In this document: in pieces, positions 1 through 9,999 of the stretch | Numbering within the stretch: position 1 is the first letter of the stretch | Layout: every line of letters starts with the position of its first letter | Assembly (NCBI GenBank): GCA_905221605.1 | Contig: CAJNDS010002538.1 | Span: 1 to 32,500, forward strand | Source: Symbiodinium natans | Lineage: Eukaryota; Sar; Dinophyceae; Suessiales; Symbiodiniaceae | Reading direction: 5' to 3' | Length of the DNA: 32,500 nucleotides | Notes under the pieces: model-generated | Database searches by the model: none | Seen by the model: the letters and a program-made list of their open reading frames with translations, nothing else | Told to the model about the DNA's origin: nothing | Made by a program: the position numbers and the translations under genes

Positions 1-429
1 CTGAAATGAGGGTTTCTGTGAAGCGTGAAGGGTGTTTATACGGGTTTGTTGGACTTACGCAGGGTTCAGATTCGGGGAAAGTTTCTCAACAAGCTGCTTG
101 AAAAGAATGTTTCGATTTCCTGGCTGGCCTTGAGGGTTGAGGGTTTTTGGTTTCAGGGATAAGGCCATGCGCAGCCAGCAGCAGTAAGAGAATCGGCTGG
201 TTGGGAGTGCTGTGGACTAGGGCCTAGGGAGACTGTAAGGTTCAGTGCAGTTTAGGAATTTCTATCCCCACCGGGTGGTGAGCGATATCCTGAAGAGTAT
301 TCAAGGAGCGAGAGGTAATGTAGGGCCAATGTAGGGCCGGGCTATGAGCCCTGAGTTTTCCCTAAACCCGAAGCCCTAAACCCTAAACCCAAAAACCCGG
401 CAAGAACCCCCAACATCTAGAAAGCCCGG

Positions 430-502
430 CTGCTGGATGCTTGCTTGCCAGGTTGATGACCACCGCCAGTATCAGAAAGATCGTCGAAGGCCATTCCCAC
501 AT
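430..502 (-). other. Possible exon encoding a membrane anchor (unassigned)
   Basis: On the minus strand an ATG at 500-502 opens a frame beginning MWEWPSTIFLILAVVINLAS, a good hydrophobic helix, in a GC-richer island between a telomere-like array and repeat-rich DNA. No clear donor, family match or neighbouring exons could be fixed. It may be the first exon of a gene running off the left edge, or chance. Confidence 0.2.
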
Positions 503-508
503 GGGCGA

Positions 509-630
509 CCCTAAACCCTAAACCCTAAACCCTAAACCCTAAACCCTAAACCCTAAACCCTAAACCCTAAACCCTAAACCCTAAACCCTAAACCCTAAAC
601 CCTAAACCCTAAACCCTAAACCCTAAACCC
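509..630. repeat. Interstitial telomere-like array (CCCTAAA)n
   Basis: About 17 near-perfect head-to-tail units of the plant/alveolate-type telomere repeat, with unique DNA on both sides, so this is not a chromosome end. Confidence 0.9.
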
Positions 631-2238
631 AGAGCATGGGCCCCGGAAAGTATCATAGGTGAGCCGACCCTGGGCTTGCTAGACGGCTAAGAGGGAAGAA
701 TCTTGGGGTTTTAGGGTTGAAGGGCTGCTGAGCAGTCTAGGCTGCCCAGTAACCTACTCTTAAAAGGGGTGCCCCTTTGTTTCTTAAAGGGGTTTACAAG
801 GGAACCTACACCCCCCAAAAAGGGAATAATTGAATAAGGGTACTACTGGGCATCCGAGCAGTTCATATGAAGTGAGATGTTTCATTGCTAGCCCCATCCC
901 ACATAAACACTCTCATGAATTTCCCGAAGGAGCCCTATATGCACTTACCAAAACCTGAATGTGAGCCCTATTTTGGAATCTCATGGATAGTTCCAAGTAG
1001 CGGAATAAGCACGCTATAAGCTAGATTCTGACTACACAGATATCATATTCACAAGCCTACTTGCAAGTACCTCCAAGTACGTCCATATCATAAGGGTGTA
1101 GTCAAAGCCTTCTTGGACTTAGGGGGAATTCCTTTGAGTGAATGACCTTAAGCCCTAAGCCCTAAACGTTTAAGCCTAAATTCCTGCTGCTTTCTCGAAG
1201 ATGGCTGCAGGATGATCCGACCGGAAGGCCGGCACAGAGGGTTTGGGGGTTTAGGGTTTAGGGTTTAGGGAAGTGGGCATGGGCTGGCAGCGAAGCTCTC
1301 GGCGTCTGCCAAGGTTGAGGATCAAAGCCTACTTGGAGGTTCAGGGTACTTATAACCCAATTATAGGTGTAGCTACCCATTTATAAGACCCTTAAATACC
1401 CTAAAAGGGTTCTCACTGGGTCACAAGTACAGTTATAATTGGGTTACTAAGTACATCGGGGGCGTGAAAAAGGGGTTCTAGGCTTGGGACTTGCAGGGCT
1501 GGGGCTTTAAGCTTACAGGTTTTGGCTCTCAGCTCCATTTTTGACCGCTCGTCGGCTTTGCCTTATGCTGGGTGCTGTGCTCTCTGCACTTGCGACAAGA
1601 TTCCGCCCTACTCATACAAGTGGGCGCCTGGACGCGCAAGCGACATGCACTCAAAATCGATGGGCGTACGCGAGGTGCGCTTGATTCCTTCCGCCCGGGT
1701 GAGCAGCCAAGGACGCAGCCCCTGGCACCTTAAACGTGTCGTGCTATGTTGTGTCGCAGCAAAAGAATGCACCTACAGTACATCTATTCTGTCTACGGTA
1801 GAGCGAAAGCAAATCATGTGATGTATCCACTCTGTATCTTGAGACCACCGTGTTAGCTGTCAATCAGGCTTCACCCAGGTTCTCCGTCAGATCATCCCGC
1901 TCCTTTTGGGTTGTTTCGGGTTTAACGGTTTAAGGTTTAGGATTTAGGGTTTAGGGTTTCAGGTTTAGGGTTTGGGGGTTCAGGCTCTGTGGCTTGGCAT
2001 TTCGTTCGAAGAGGGGGACGATCCGCATGCAGCAGGCGTCGAGGGAACGGCTGGCATCTACAGGACACCGGCATCCTCCTGTCATGGCTGGATATGCCTC
2101 AATAAGGGGCTTTGAAAAATGTGGGAACTGTGCAAACATGCTGCTCAATTGAAATTCCAAGGGGCCCCGCTCTGTGGCGGGCGCCGCTGTTTTGCTTCAT
2201 ATTGGCGGCTCAAATACGTGGGCGCACAGCACATTTAT
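631..2238. other. Left flank of the array: no supported gene
   Basis: It holds degenerate CCCTAAA/TTTAGGG runs (near 1150, 1245-1270, 1935-1980), the MITE-like element at 1328, and non-repetitive islands at about 1190-1240, 1270-1320 and 1520-1850 that show no recognisable family in any frame. The last 200 bp probably include the 3' UTR of copy A. Confidence 0.5.
1328..1456. mobile_element. MITE-like inverted-repeat element, copy 2
   Basis: The left end (ACTTGGAGGTTCAGGGTACT) matches the element at 32068. The right side has AGTACAGTTATAATTGGG followed by TTACTAAGTAC, again the same family. The right terminus is degraded. It lies in the left flank of the array. Confidence 0.5.
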
Positions 2239-3639
2239 CTAGATGAAGGGGGAGACCTTGCGGACGACGCCCCGGCCCTGGCTGTAGTGGTAGAGCGTGG
2301 TGTAGCCCAGGTGGAAGGGCAGCCAGGCGTACTGCAGCGCCTTGCCGAGGATCTTGTGGGCGTCGATGGACTGCTTGGCCAGGCGGTCGTTTCGGCGGTC
2401 GTCCTCTGCGTTGCCGGTCTTGTCGGAGCCGGGCGCCCACTTGAGGAAGTACTCGCTGGCGATGCCTGACACGGGCAGCAGCAGGGCGAAGGCGTAGAAG
2501 GCCCGGAGGCTCTGCGTCTCGATCATCTGCACCAGGGCGTTGCCGGGGAAGCGCGGCGGGATGCCGCTCTGCATGCGGAAGATCACGCGGAAGACGAGGG
2601 CCACCAGCATCAGGATGCCGGTCTGCTTGTGCCACCAGAGCATCTGCTTCTTGGCCTGGCCCTCCGAGTAGGAGGCGGCCTGCGCGGTGCCCACGGCGCC
2701 GAAGATGCCGACGGCCATGATGAGGTGCAGGTGCCTCAGGGCGCGGCTGTAGGTGAACTGGGACAGCGGCTTTCGGTTCTGGAAGGTCTTGTACAGGTAC
2801 CAGGCCAGCCCAGCAGTCGCAAAGTCCGCGACTTTGTACCTGAGGTACCGGGCAAGCTCGGAGGTCTCCTCGCCGACCACCTGCTGCACCACGGCGCTCT
2901 CGGACCAGTCCGTGTTCTCTGCCGGCACCAGCTGGCCCACAAGCATGTCGCGGTCCCTCTGCACGCGGGCCTTCTCGGAGTGCTCGAACACCTCGAAGTC
3001 CTTGGTGCAGTCCGTGCCCGCCTTGGACATCAGGATGTCGTCACCTCCCGGGTGGCTGCCCAGCAAAGGCTTCAGGTTGTAGACCCGGTTGTGGATGATC
3101 ATGTAAGGCTCCTCCGCCGTGTTGTGCTTCGCCACCTCTGCGCGGGAGAAGAAGGGCAGGTCCTTGCCTGCGGAGATCTCCGCCAGCTTCGGGAACCGGC
3201 TCTCCTCCGACAGCGTAGGTGCGTCCGTCTTGCCCGGCACCTTCACCGCCGTCTTCGCCGCCTCGATGTCCTCCTTGGACGGGCCCTCCAGGCGCCGCAG
3301 CTCGTCGTGCAGCTCCCTGAGCTCGCGGATGATGGCGTCCACCGGTGCCTCGGGTCCCACCTTGCCCGTGGAGAACTCGGGGCGCATGTAGAACTCCATC
3401 CACTGCTTGCTGGGGAACCGGCCCGGGATCTTATTGAACATGGGCGTCGCATCGCGGCCGGCCCAGGCCAAGATGGAGTTGCGCTGCTCGGGGTGGTGCT
3501 GCAGGAAGTCGGTGAGGTCGTAGACCTCGCCGCTGATGGCGATCCAGCAGTCGTGCGGCTTGTTGTGTCGCGCCACCTCCGACAGGGGGATGTCGCTGCT
3601 CGAGAAGCCCAGCGGCACGTCGTGCTGGTCCGCGTGGTC
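2239..3639 (-). CDS. Terminal exon of copy A (b5 domains 2 and 3, b561 domain)
   Basis: This 1401-bp exon codes for residues 211-676. It begins at an AG|GACCAC acceptor and ends in TAG. Copy-specific residues: DHADQHDVP at the start (DHAHKH in B, C and E), FSTGKVG (FKTGKVG elsewhere), SAVVQQ (SAAVQQ elsewhere) and IASEYF (IANEYF elsewhere). It shares the SELARYLRYKVADFATAG patch with B and C. Confidence 0.9.
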   Translation of the reverse strand, partial: DHADQHDVPLGFSSSDIPLSEVARHNKPHDCWIAISGEVYDLTDFLQHHPEQRNSILAWAGRDATPMFNKIPGRFPSKQWMEFYMRPEFSTGKVGPEAPVDAIIRELRELHDELRRLEGPSKEDIEAAKTAVKVPGKTDAPTLSEESRFPKLAEISAGKDLPFFSRAEVAKHNTAEEPYMIIHNRVYNLKPLLGSHPGGDDILMSKAGTDCTKDFEVFEHSEKARVQRDRDMLVGQLVPAENTDWSESAVVQQVVGEETSELARYLRYKVADFATAGLAWYLYKTFQNRKPLSQFTYSRALRHLHLIMAVGIFGAVGTAQAASYSEGQAKKQMLWWHKQTGILMLVALVFRVIFRMQSGIPPRFPGNALVQMIETQSLRAFYAFALLLPVSGIASEYFLKWAPGSDKTGNAEDDRRNDRLAKQSIDAHKILGKALQYAWLPFHLGYTTLYHYSQGRGVVRKVSPFI

Positions 3640-4182
3640 CTGCGGACCAGTACGCAACAGCTAATATCAGTTCGCCCGTCACAACGTACGTTTGAGGGCT
3701 GAACGGTACAATGTACAGAGATATATATATATATATATATCACATTTGTATTCTAGGGTCTACAGGCGTCCCTTCATAATTTCTAATGAGGCTTGATGTT
3801 GGGATCTTCGTCCCTGAGCCTTGGAGCTGTCAACCTCCAAGAAACTGTAAAAGAGGCTTCACTTGAAGAAGACGACCACTTGCTGACCCTCAACCCTAAA
3901 CCCTATAAACCCTAAACCCTCAAGGCACGGCTTGCAAGCTCGAGGCAGAGTCCTGATGCGACAGGAGCGCCTCCTCTGCCTGAGCCCCAAAAGACCCACC
4001 CAGGACAGGTCTAGGGTCGAGGGTCTAGATGGTCTAGGGTTTAGGATTGATTTCTTGGCTTTTGGGTTTAGAGAGTTCAGGGTTTAGGTTTTAATTAGGT
4101 TTTGAGTGGCAGGGTTCAGGGGTTTATACGGTTAGTACTTCAAATGGGGGGGGGGGGGGGGGGTATCTGTGTAGACACACAT

Positions 4183-4223
<41 letters not shown>

Positions 4224-7200
4224 ATATACTATATATATATATATATACGCACTATATATATATATATACGCATACATATACATATGTATAACCTTACACG
4301 GCCTACACTAAATCGATATGTATGCCCTATCCATCTATATATGCATTATGTACATATATATATATATATATGTGTATGTATATGTATATGTGGGTGTGTG
4401 TGTGTGTGTGTCTGTCTAGATGGGACGACCCCAAAGCGCATGGCACCAATCTAGGACAGGCATCACAGCGGAGTCCACGGTAAGTCTTGGTTCTATGCAG
4501 CAAAACACATCCTAAGCGGAGCCCAAGCGGGATAATTCAAAGAGCACATGGCGTAAGGGAGGTCAGGTTCGACACTTGGCTGGGTCACTGGCCCTCTTCA
4601 CTTCGGCCGCTTTGGCGAAGTCCTGGCAGGAGGGCACGTGGATCTTTTCTTTTGGGCTCTGGATGGGCTTAGGGATTGGTGCTGCGAAAAGCGTGGCGCT
4701 GAATTCGACATCTTATCACATCCGGGTGAAGGTTATCGTATAATGGCAATGTCTAGTCTCTCAGGTTGCGCAGGATGTGGACAAGCTTTGGGTTTTCCAA
4801 GGTTGTCAAACTGTTCCGAAGACTTTGTCTTTGCTAGGGCTTCTGGGAGTTTCAGTATAGGGCTGAACCCGCGCAACTTGAGCAGCTTTCTCTTTGATTC
4901 CAAACGCCCTTCACCCCAAGCCCCCCATTCCAAGGGGACTCCCGAAACCCTAAACCCTACACCCTAAACCCTAAACCCTAAACCCTAAACCCTAAACCCT
5001 AAACCCTAAACCCTATAAACCCTAAACCCTAAACCCTAAACCCTAAACCCTAAACCCTACAGTGAACCCTAAACCCCTGCAACACCTCAGCGTCCAGCGC
5101 CGCGCGCTTCTGCGTCTCAAGGCGCTGCAGCTTGGCTTTGAGCAGCGGGTCGATGTTCCTTGCTTGGAGGTTCGTGGATACTTATAGGTTTAGGGGGTTT
5201 AGGGTTCAGGGTTTAGGGCTGGGATGTTCCAACTTATTCTAACAGTCCTTAGTAGGGCTTCTACCTATTCTGGACTTTTAGTAGAAGGGGAACATCCCAA
5301 AAAGTAGGGTTATAAGCAGCCTAAACAGTTAGAAGTATAGCTACCAGACTTATAACCCTCCAAGTGGGGGTCTGGGCGTTCGCGGGGCCGCAAGGACATA
5401 AACCTTAAATGCCAGGGTTTAGGGTTTAGGGTTTAGGGTTTAGGGTTTAGGGTTTAGGGTTTAGGGTTTGTTTAGGGTTTGTTTAGGGTTTAGGGTTCCC
5501 TAAACCCTAACCCATGCCTCTCTTACGGAGCCAGGGCTCTTGTCCTGGAGGAGCTTTGGAATGCTGTCCGCCTTCCGACAAATGGTCGCTCTCTAGATTA
5601 GGAATCCTAATCACTACCAACCCTAAAACGGAAGTTCAAGGGTGCTGCACTAGATAGGGGCCCCAAAAAGGAACCCTCATTTAGAGAATTATCCACATGG
5701 TCCGTTCTCCAAATTGTGGCTTTGAACACATCCAACACTGACATGTTTCAGGAACACTCGGACAAGTAATTGCAGCCGCAATGCGACGGAGGCCTTCGGG
5801 TCAACTCACCCTCCAGCAGAACTCCCTTCGCCCCAATGTCGAAACCCTCCCCGGCTGCTACAAATAGCAAGATTACTCTTCACCCTAAACCCTAAACCCT
5901 ATAAACCCCAAACCCTAAACCCTAAACCCTGAACCCTAAACCCTGAACCCTAACTAAACCTGCCTTGTGGGTCTCGGTGCACTGGTTCAGCAGGCGGTCG
6001 ACCTCCTGCCGAATCTCCACGATTCGGGCCTGACGATCATGCTTTGTGGCAATAGCAGCCACCGGCAACGGCTCCAACCACTCGGCTACTTGGAGCTTCG
6101 CAGGTATATACCCACAAGTAGGGATATATTATATGAATACCCTAAATAAGGTTATATATATATATATGTATAGCCTCCATGCTTATGAGCCTACACTTGC
6201 AACTACCCATGAACCCGCAAGCAGGAGCTTCAAAACGCAACGGGATTGGCGATCCGCAGGCCTCGCGCAGCGTGTGCCAGAACTCGTCGGACATGAGGTT
6301 CTCGTCGACGCCCAGGTCGCCCAGGAAGGCCTCGGGCCGCAAGTAGGCGTCGATCCTCGGTGGAAACACGCACGAAGATGCAGAAACTCCCAGCCAAAAC
6401 CCCAACGACTGCATGACGTTGCTTGCATTCTGGTGCATTTCGTCTCCAAGCGTCTTGACGCCCTTGTGGATGTCATTGAAGAACTTCGAGGCGTCCTTCC
6501 CCGCCCAGGCGAGGATGGTCGTGGGGCCGCCGGGATGCCGGTCCATGAACTCCGACAGGTCGTAGACCTGCCGAAGCCCAGAGCGGCTCTCAGCGTGCTG
6601 CGCAAGGTCTCATGACCGCTGTGCTATTCTAAACTCACATCCTGAACTCTATAAATACCTGCCGTGTCTGTGTTCTACGCCTTGAGAAATCGGGATCCTC
6701 CCTGCTCAGACAAACGAACGGGCCGCCTTGCCATTCAGCGCCACCCAGCAGTTCTCCGGCGTGCAGTGGCGATTCACCTGACATGCGCCAGTGATCGCAG
6801 CTAGTCAACATGTTTGCGAGCTTGGGGCTTCCGATCGGGGATTAGAGTTCCGGAAACCCTAAACCCTAAACCCTAAACCCTAAACCCTAAACCCTAAACC
6901 CTTTAAGAGCATGGAGGCTTCCGGGTTTATATGGGGCTTAGTGGGTTTATATGTAGGCTTTCTAGGGCTTTTACGGTTCTATACTGAACTTGCAAACCTA
7001 CCACAAATTGCAACTCTTAGCTCTTTCTTGAAAATATGGCACCAAAAAACTAAAAGTCATCCCCAAGTATCCCCAAGTGAACCGGTTGACGGTTTGAGGC
7101 ATACACCCCTGATACACCCTTTACAACCCAAGGTCTTATACTTCCCTAAAACCCTTTAAAGCAGGTAAGGGACCATATTAAGGGCCCACGAACTACCCCT

Positions 7201-8109
7201 AAACCCTAAACCATCCTAAACCCTAAACCATCCTCAACCCTAAACCCTAACCCCTAAAACCTTGGACCCTAAACCCTAAACCCCTAACATACCAGGCTTT
7301 CTAGGGCTTAAACGGTTGAGGGCTTATAGGGCATCAGAACCCCTTGGGGCAGCCTCCGAGAGCTTGTGGCCACCCAGATATTGATACTAGAAGACCCCCC
7401 GAAACCCTATTCTACTTCTTAAGGTTTCGATGTTAAAACCGTAAAATAATCCTAAACCCCAAAAGCCCTATTCTACTTATTAAGGTTTCGATGTTAAACC
7501 GCAAAGGTCCTAAACGCCAACACACAATCTACGCCTCCGAGAGCGGGATGTTCTTGGAGATCGCAGAAGTGCCCGGCTCGTGGAGCACTCGCTGCTTGCT
7601 TTCGGGGACCTTGCCCAACCCTAAACCCCAAACCAAGGTTAAACCCTACAATAAACCCTAAACCCTATCCCTAAACCCTATACCTTAAACCCTAAACACC
7701 TTTTTTGGGGTGGGGGAAAGGGGGGGGGGGGGGGCGGGGTGCATGCTCATAAAGCAACCTACTCGGGAGCCCACAACAAACATTGCTTCTCAACCAAAAA
7801 GCAGAGAGACCCAGGCGCACCATTTAGGGCTCAGGGTCTCGCTACTAGCAGTCCTTAATAGGGATTCTCCATGATCCCTGGTAAGGACTGCTAGTGATAC
7901 GGGGAAAACCCCAAGTCCCAACCCTAAACCCTGTGCAGCCTCTAAACCCTTGAACTGCCTCGTCTGAACTCCCCAGATGGGGCCCGAAACAGTGGGGGAG
8001 GTTCAGGGTCTGGCAGCTGTTTCGGGGGTTTACCTGAAGAACCCTAAACCCTTTGAGTTCTGAGAAAGGGCTCTTCGATCTTAGGGTTTCATTTATATCA
8101 CATGTATAC

Positions 8110-8140
<31 letters not shown>

Positions 8141-8452
8141 TATGCATATGCATATGCATATGCATATACATACACACACACACACGTATGTGTGTGTAAG
8201 TTTAACATAATTCAACAACAAATCAACAATGACTACAAACATAAATAAACATAAATGAATAAAAAGTAAATAAATAAATACAATTTTCTATATATATATA
8301 TATGTATATATATGTACATTTCAACACAAACAGTAAACATAAGTCCATGTTTAAGCAGAAGGCTGTGCGTTGTCATGATCAAGAGTTTCAGCCCTGCTCT
8401 TGGAAATCCAGAGGACGCTTGAGGGATGCTCGTCTTGGCCGATGGCAGCCAT
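2239..8452 (-). CDS. Copy A: triple cytochrome b5 / b561 membrane protein (11 coding exons)
   Basis: Coding exons in transcript order: 8417-8452, 7535-7609, 6727-6777, 6431-6567, 6262-6355, 5964-6029, 5531-5571, 5086-5158, 4593-4622, 3953-3979, 2239-3639. They sum to 2031 nt, 676 residues, stop TAG (TGA in the other copies). The start is the ATG in GATCATGGC, shared by copies A-D. Domains: b5 domain 1 at about 33-95 with haem ligands H65 (HPGG) and H88; UVR-like helices about 176-206; b5-like domain 2 about 227-285; b5 domain 3 about 370-450 with H406 and H430; b561-like membrane helices about 510-660. Unlike B-E, exon 9 is split by an extra intron (3980-4592), and its second half reads EEALLSHQ instead of MEDLLSHE. 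The start reads MAAIGQDEHPSS. No signal peptide is visible. Exons were inferred by comparison of the copies, so small boundary errors are possible, chiefly at exon 7/8. Enzymatic role is unknown; electron transfer is inferred from the domains. Confidence 0.85.
3953..4622 (-). other. Split exon 9 of copy A with a private intron
   Basis: In B-E exon 9 is one 57-bp block (DFAKAAEVKRAMEDLLSHE). In A the first 30 bp sit at 4593-4622 (DFAKAAEVKR) and the last 27 bp at 3953-3979 (AEEALLSHQ), separated by 613 bp (3980-4592). The donor is AGG|GC and the acceptor CAG|GC; both halves are in phase and total 57 bp. The intron contains TTTAGGG runs, a poly-G tract and long TA repeats. Confidence 0.75.
4146..4411. 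repeat. Simple-repeat cluster in the private intron of copy A
   Basis: A poly-G tract at about 4146-4162, long TA runs at about 4188-4270 and 4355-4372, then a GT run at about 4391-4411. Confidence 0.85.
4944..5061. repeat. Telomere-like (CCCTAAA)n array in intron 8 of copy A
   Basis: A near-perfect run with a few variant units (CCCTATAAA). It lies near the donor end of the intron, just right of which exon 8 begins on the plus strand. Confidence 0.85.
5221..5298. repeat. 78-bp hairpin in intron 7 of copy A
   Basis: GGGATGTTCC (5221-5230) pairs with GGAACATCCC (5289-5298). Inside, CTTCTAC pairs with GTAGAAG. It is MITE-like with no coding content. Confidence 0.55.
5408..5512. repeat. TTTAGGG array ending in an inverted CCCTAAA unit, intron 7 of copy A
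   Basis: A TTTAGGG run (5412-5499) is followed directly by CCCTAAACCC, giving head-to-head telomere-like units near the donor end of the intron. Confidence 0.8.
6855..6902. repeat. Short (CCCTAAA)n array in intron 2 of copy A
   Basis: Six to seven near-perfect telomere-like units near the 3' end of the intron on the transcript strand. Confidence 0.85.
7405..7501. repeat. Direct duplication in intron 2 of copy A
   Basis: A block starting CCCTATTCTACTT and running to GATGTTAAA occurs at 7405-7441 and again at 7466-7501, a period of 61 bp, with one substitution and one A-run length change. Confidence 0.8.
7844..7895. repeat. 52-bp near-perfect hairpin in intron 1 of copy A
   Basis: ACTAGCAGTCCTTA (7844-7857) is the exact reverse complement of TAAGGACTGCTAGT (7882-7895). 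The centre adds a further stem, AGGGAT with ATCCCT. It looks like a small palindromic element. Confidence 0.65.
8100..8190. repeat. ACATAC/GCATAT/CA simple repeats in intron 1 of copy A
   Basis: Six-base and dinucleotide repeats in series, followed by AT-rich DNA to about 8330. Confidence 0.8.
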
Positions 8453-9999
8453 GATCTCTCCTTGGCTGCTGGGGGTTTAGGGTCTAGGGTGGGTTTAGGG
8501 TTTAGGGTTTAGGGTTTAGAGTCTAGGGTTTTAGGGTTTTTGGGTTTTAGGGTTTAGGGTTTAGGGTTGAGGGTTTAGGGCTTCGGGGTTTAGGGTATCG
8601 GGTTTAGAGTCTGAGGCTTTTAAGGGTCGTGTAAAGCAGTTTGCTAGGAGAACTACAGGTTAACCTTTGGGATTTACTACAATTACAACTAAGTTCACGG
8701 TTTAGGGCTTAAGGCTTATACGGGTCATTTGAAGTAGGGTTTGTAAGTCTCCAAGAGATACGGAACAACATCTAGTTGTCGATCACCCGAAACCCTAAGC
8801 CCCAAGCCCTGTCCTAAATAAGCCCTAAGCCTAACACCTAAACCATAAACGACTTTGGGTAGCCAAGGTTTGGGAGACAAGGGTCCGTAGTACATGCACA
8901 CCCAGAGCCGACACCTTACACCTTCAACTCTAAACCCTCAACCCAAACCCTAAACCCTAAACCCTAAACCCTAAACCCTAAACCCTAAACCCTAAACCCT
9001 AAACCCTAAACCCTAAACCCTAAACCCTAAACCCTAAACCCTAAACCCTAAACCCGACTGCAGCTTCATTCGCGTGTGCGAATGCCGAGGCTCAGCAAGG
9101 AAGGAATCCGTGGCACGGACAGGAGCTACGATAGGGCACGCAAATGCTTCGGCCCGCCACGACGCTGGGGGTTGAGGGTTCTGGGGGTTGAGGGTTGAGG
9201 GTTTTGGGCTTATGGAGGTTTAGGGCCCGGTTTGGGCTTTGTGGGGGTTTACGGGTGTAGGGGTTTAGGGGTTTAGGGATTTAAGGGTTTAGGGGTTTAG
9301 GACGATAATAGGTCGAAATATACGAGTAGGATGTAAGTAGGGGGTTTATGGCTTGCAGGTTTTGGCGGATAGGGCGTACAGGGCCTGGGGCTCGCGCAGG
9401 TCGTTGCGGACTCAGGAATGCGGCTTATGTAAGGCTCTTACTTCATAGGGTCTATCAGATTCGTATTGGGGTTTCATGTTGGCTTATGCAAGGCGGGTGT
9501 TGGGGCTTCGGGTTTTTGAGGGATTCCTGATTCCGGGGGGGGGGGGGAGGTGAAGATGATCCGGAATCTGATGTCGAAGTGAGTGCCCAGCCCTCCTGGC
9601 GCCGAAAAGCATGTCACATCGCTGTCGGTCGGTCAAGCTTCCACCCTGCCGCAGATTTTGTGTCCTGAACGCGACGCCGTGCTGTCGAAGGCCAGTCAGA
9701 TTCCGTCAACTGGTCGACGCTTGGTAAACAAGCCTCCGAACTAAAGCACCCAAAATCAAACTGCGGCTTGCCGCGGCCGAAACAGCGCAAGCTGATGTGT
9801 GGCCCGCATGCCATTATATCAAGGCTTCGACTGTGCATGTGACCGTCTATAGAGCCAAGAAGCAATCATGCTGATGGTTCAAGATGGTTGATTTGAAGTG
9901 AGACCTGCAAAAACAATGCCAATTCAAGGCTCCTGTGCTGGAGTCCGCAAACTTCTCTGAAGGTTGACGAGGAATAGAGACGACTACGTGGGAGTCATC
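8453..9999. other. A-B spacer (1547 bp): repeats and leader/trailer DNA
   Basis: Right of the copy A start codon lie TTTAGGG runs (8470-8600), the array at 8938, more degenerate units (9170-9310), a poly-G tract (about 9534-9547) and, from about 9620, a diverged version of the conserved 3' flank. It is about 1 kb longer than the other spacers. A CCAAG|GAGA site sits 8 bp upstream of the ATG and resembles the acceptor in copy D, so a 5' leader intron is possible. No gene seen. Confidence 0.5.
8938..9055. repeat. (CCCTAAA)n array in the A-B spacer
   Basis: About 16 near-perfect telomere-like units, about 490 bp upstream of the copy A start codon. Confidence 0.9.

Noticed and set aside
509-630. 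A true chromosome end
   Set aside because: Unique and gene-bearing DNA flanks the array on both sides, and similar arrays in both orientations occur throughout the window.
1522-1821. A 99-residue plus-strand open frame in the left flank
   Set aside because: It has no recognisable domain, its composition is not like the exons here, and there is no supporting conservation elsewhere in the window.
4593-4622. Copy A as a pseudogene because exon 9 seemed to lack its second half
   Set aside because: The missing 27 bp were found in frame at 3953-3979 with usable splice sites, and the total coding length equals that of the other copies.
7345-7370. A second partial copy of exon 2 in A (GCCTCCGAGAGC near 7350)
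   Set aside because: Only about 12 bp match exon 2, and the frame beyond does not continue, so chance or a tiny duplicate is likelier.
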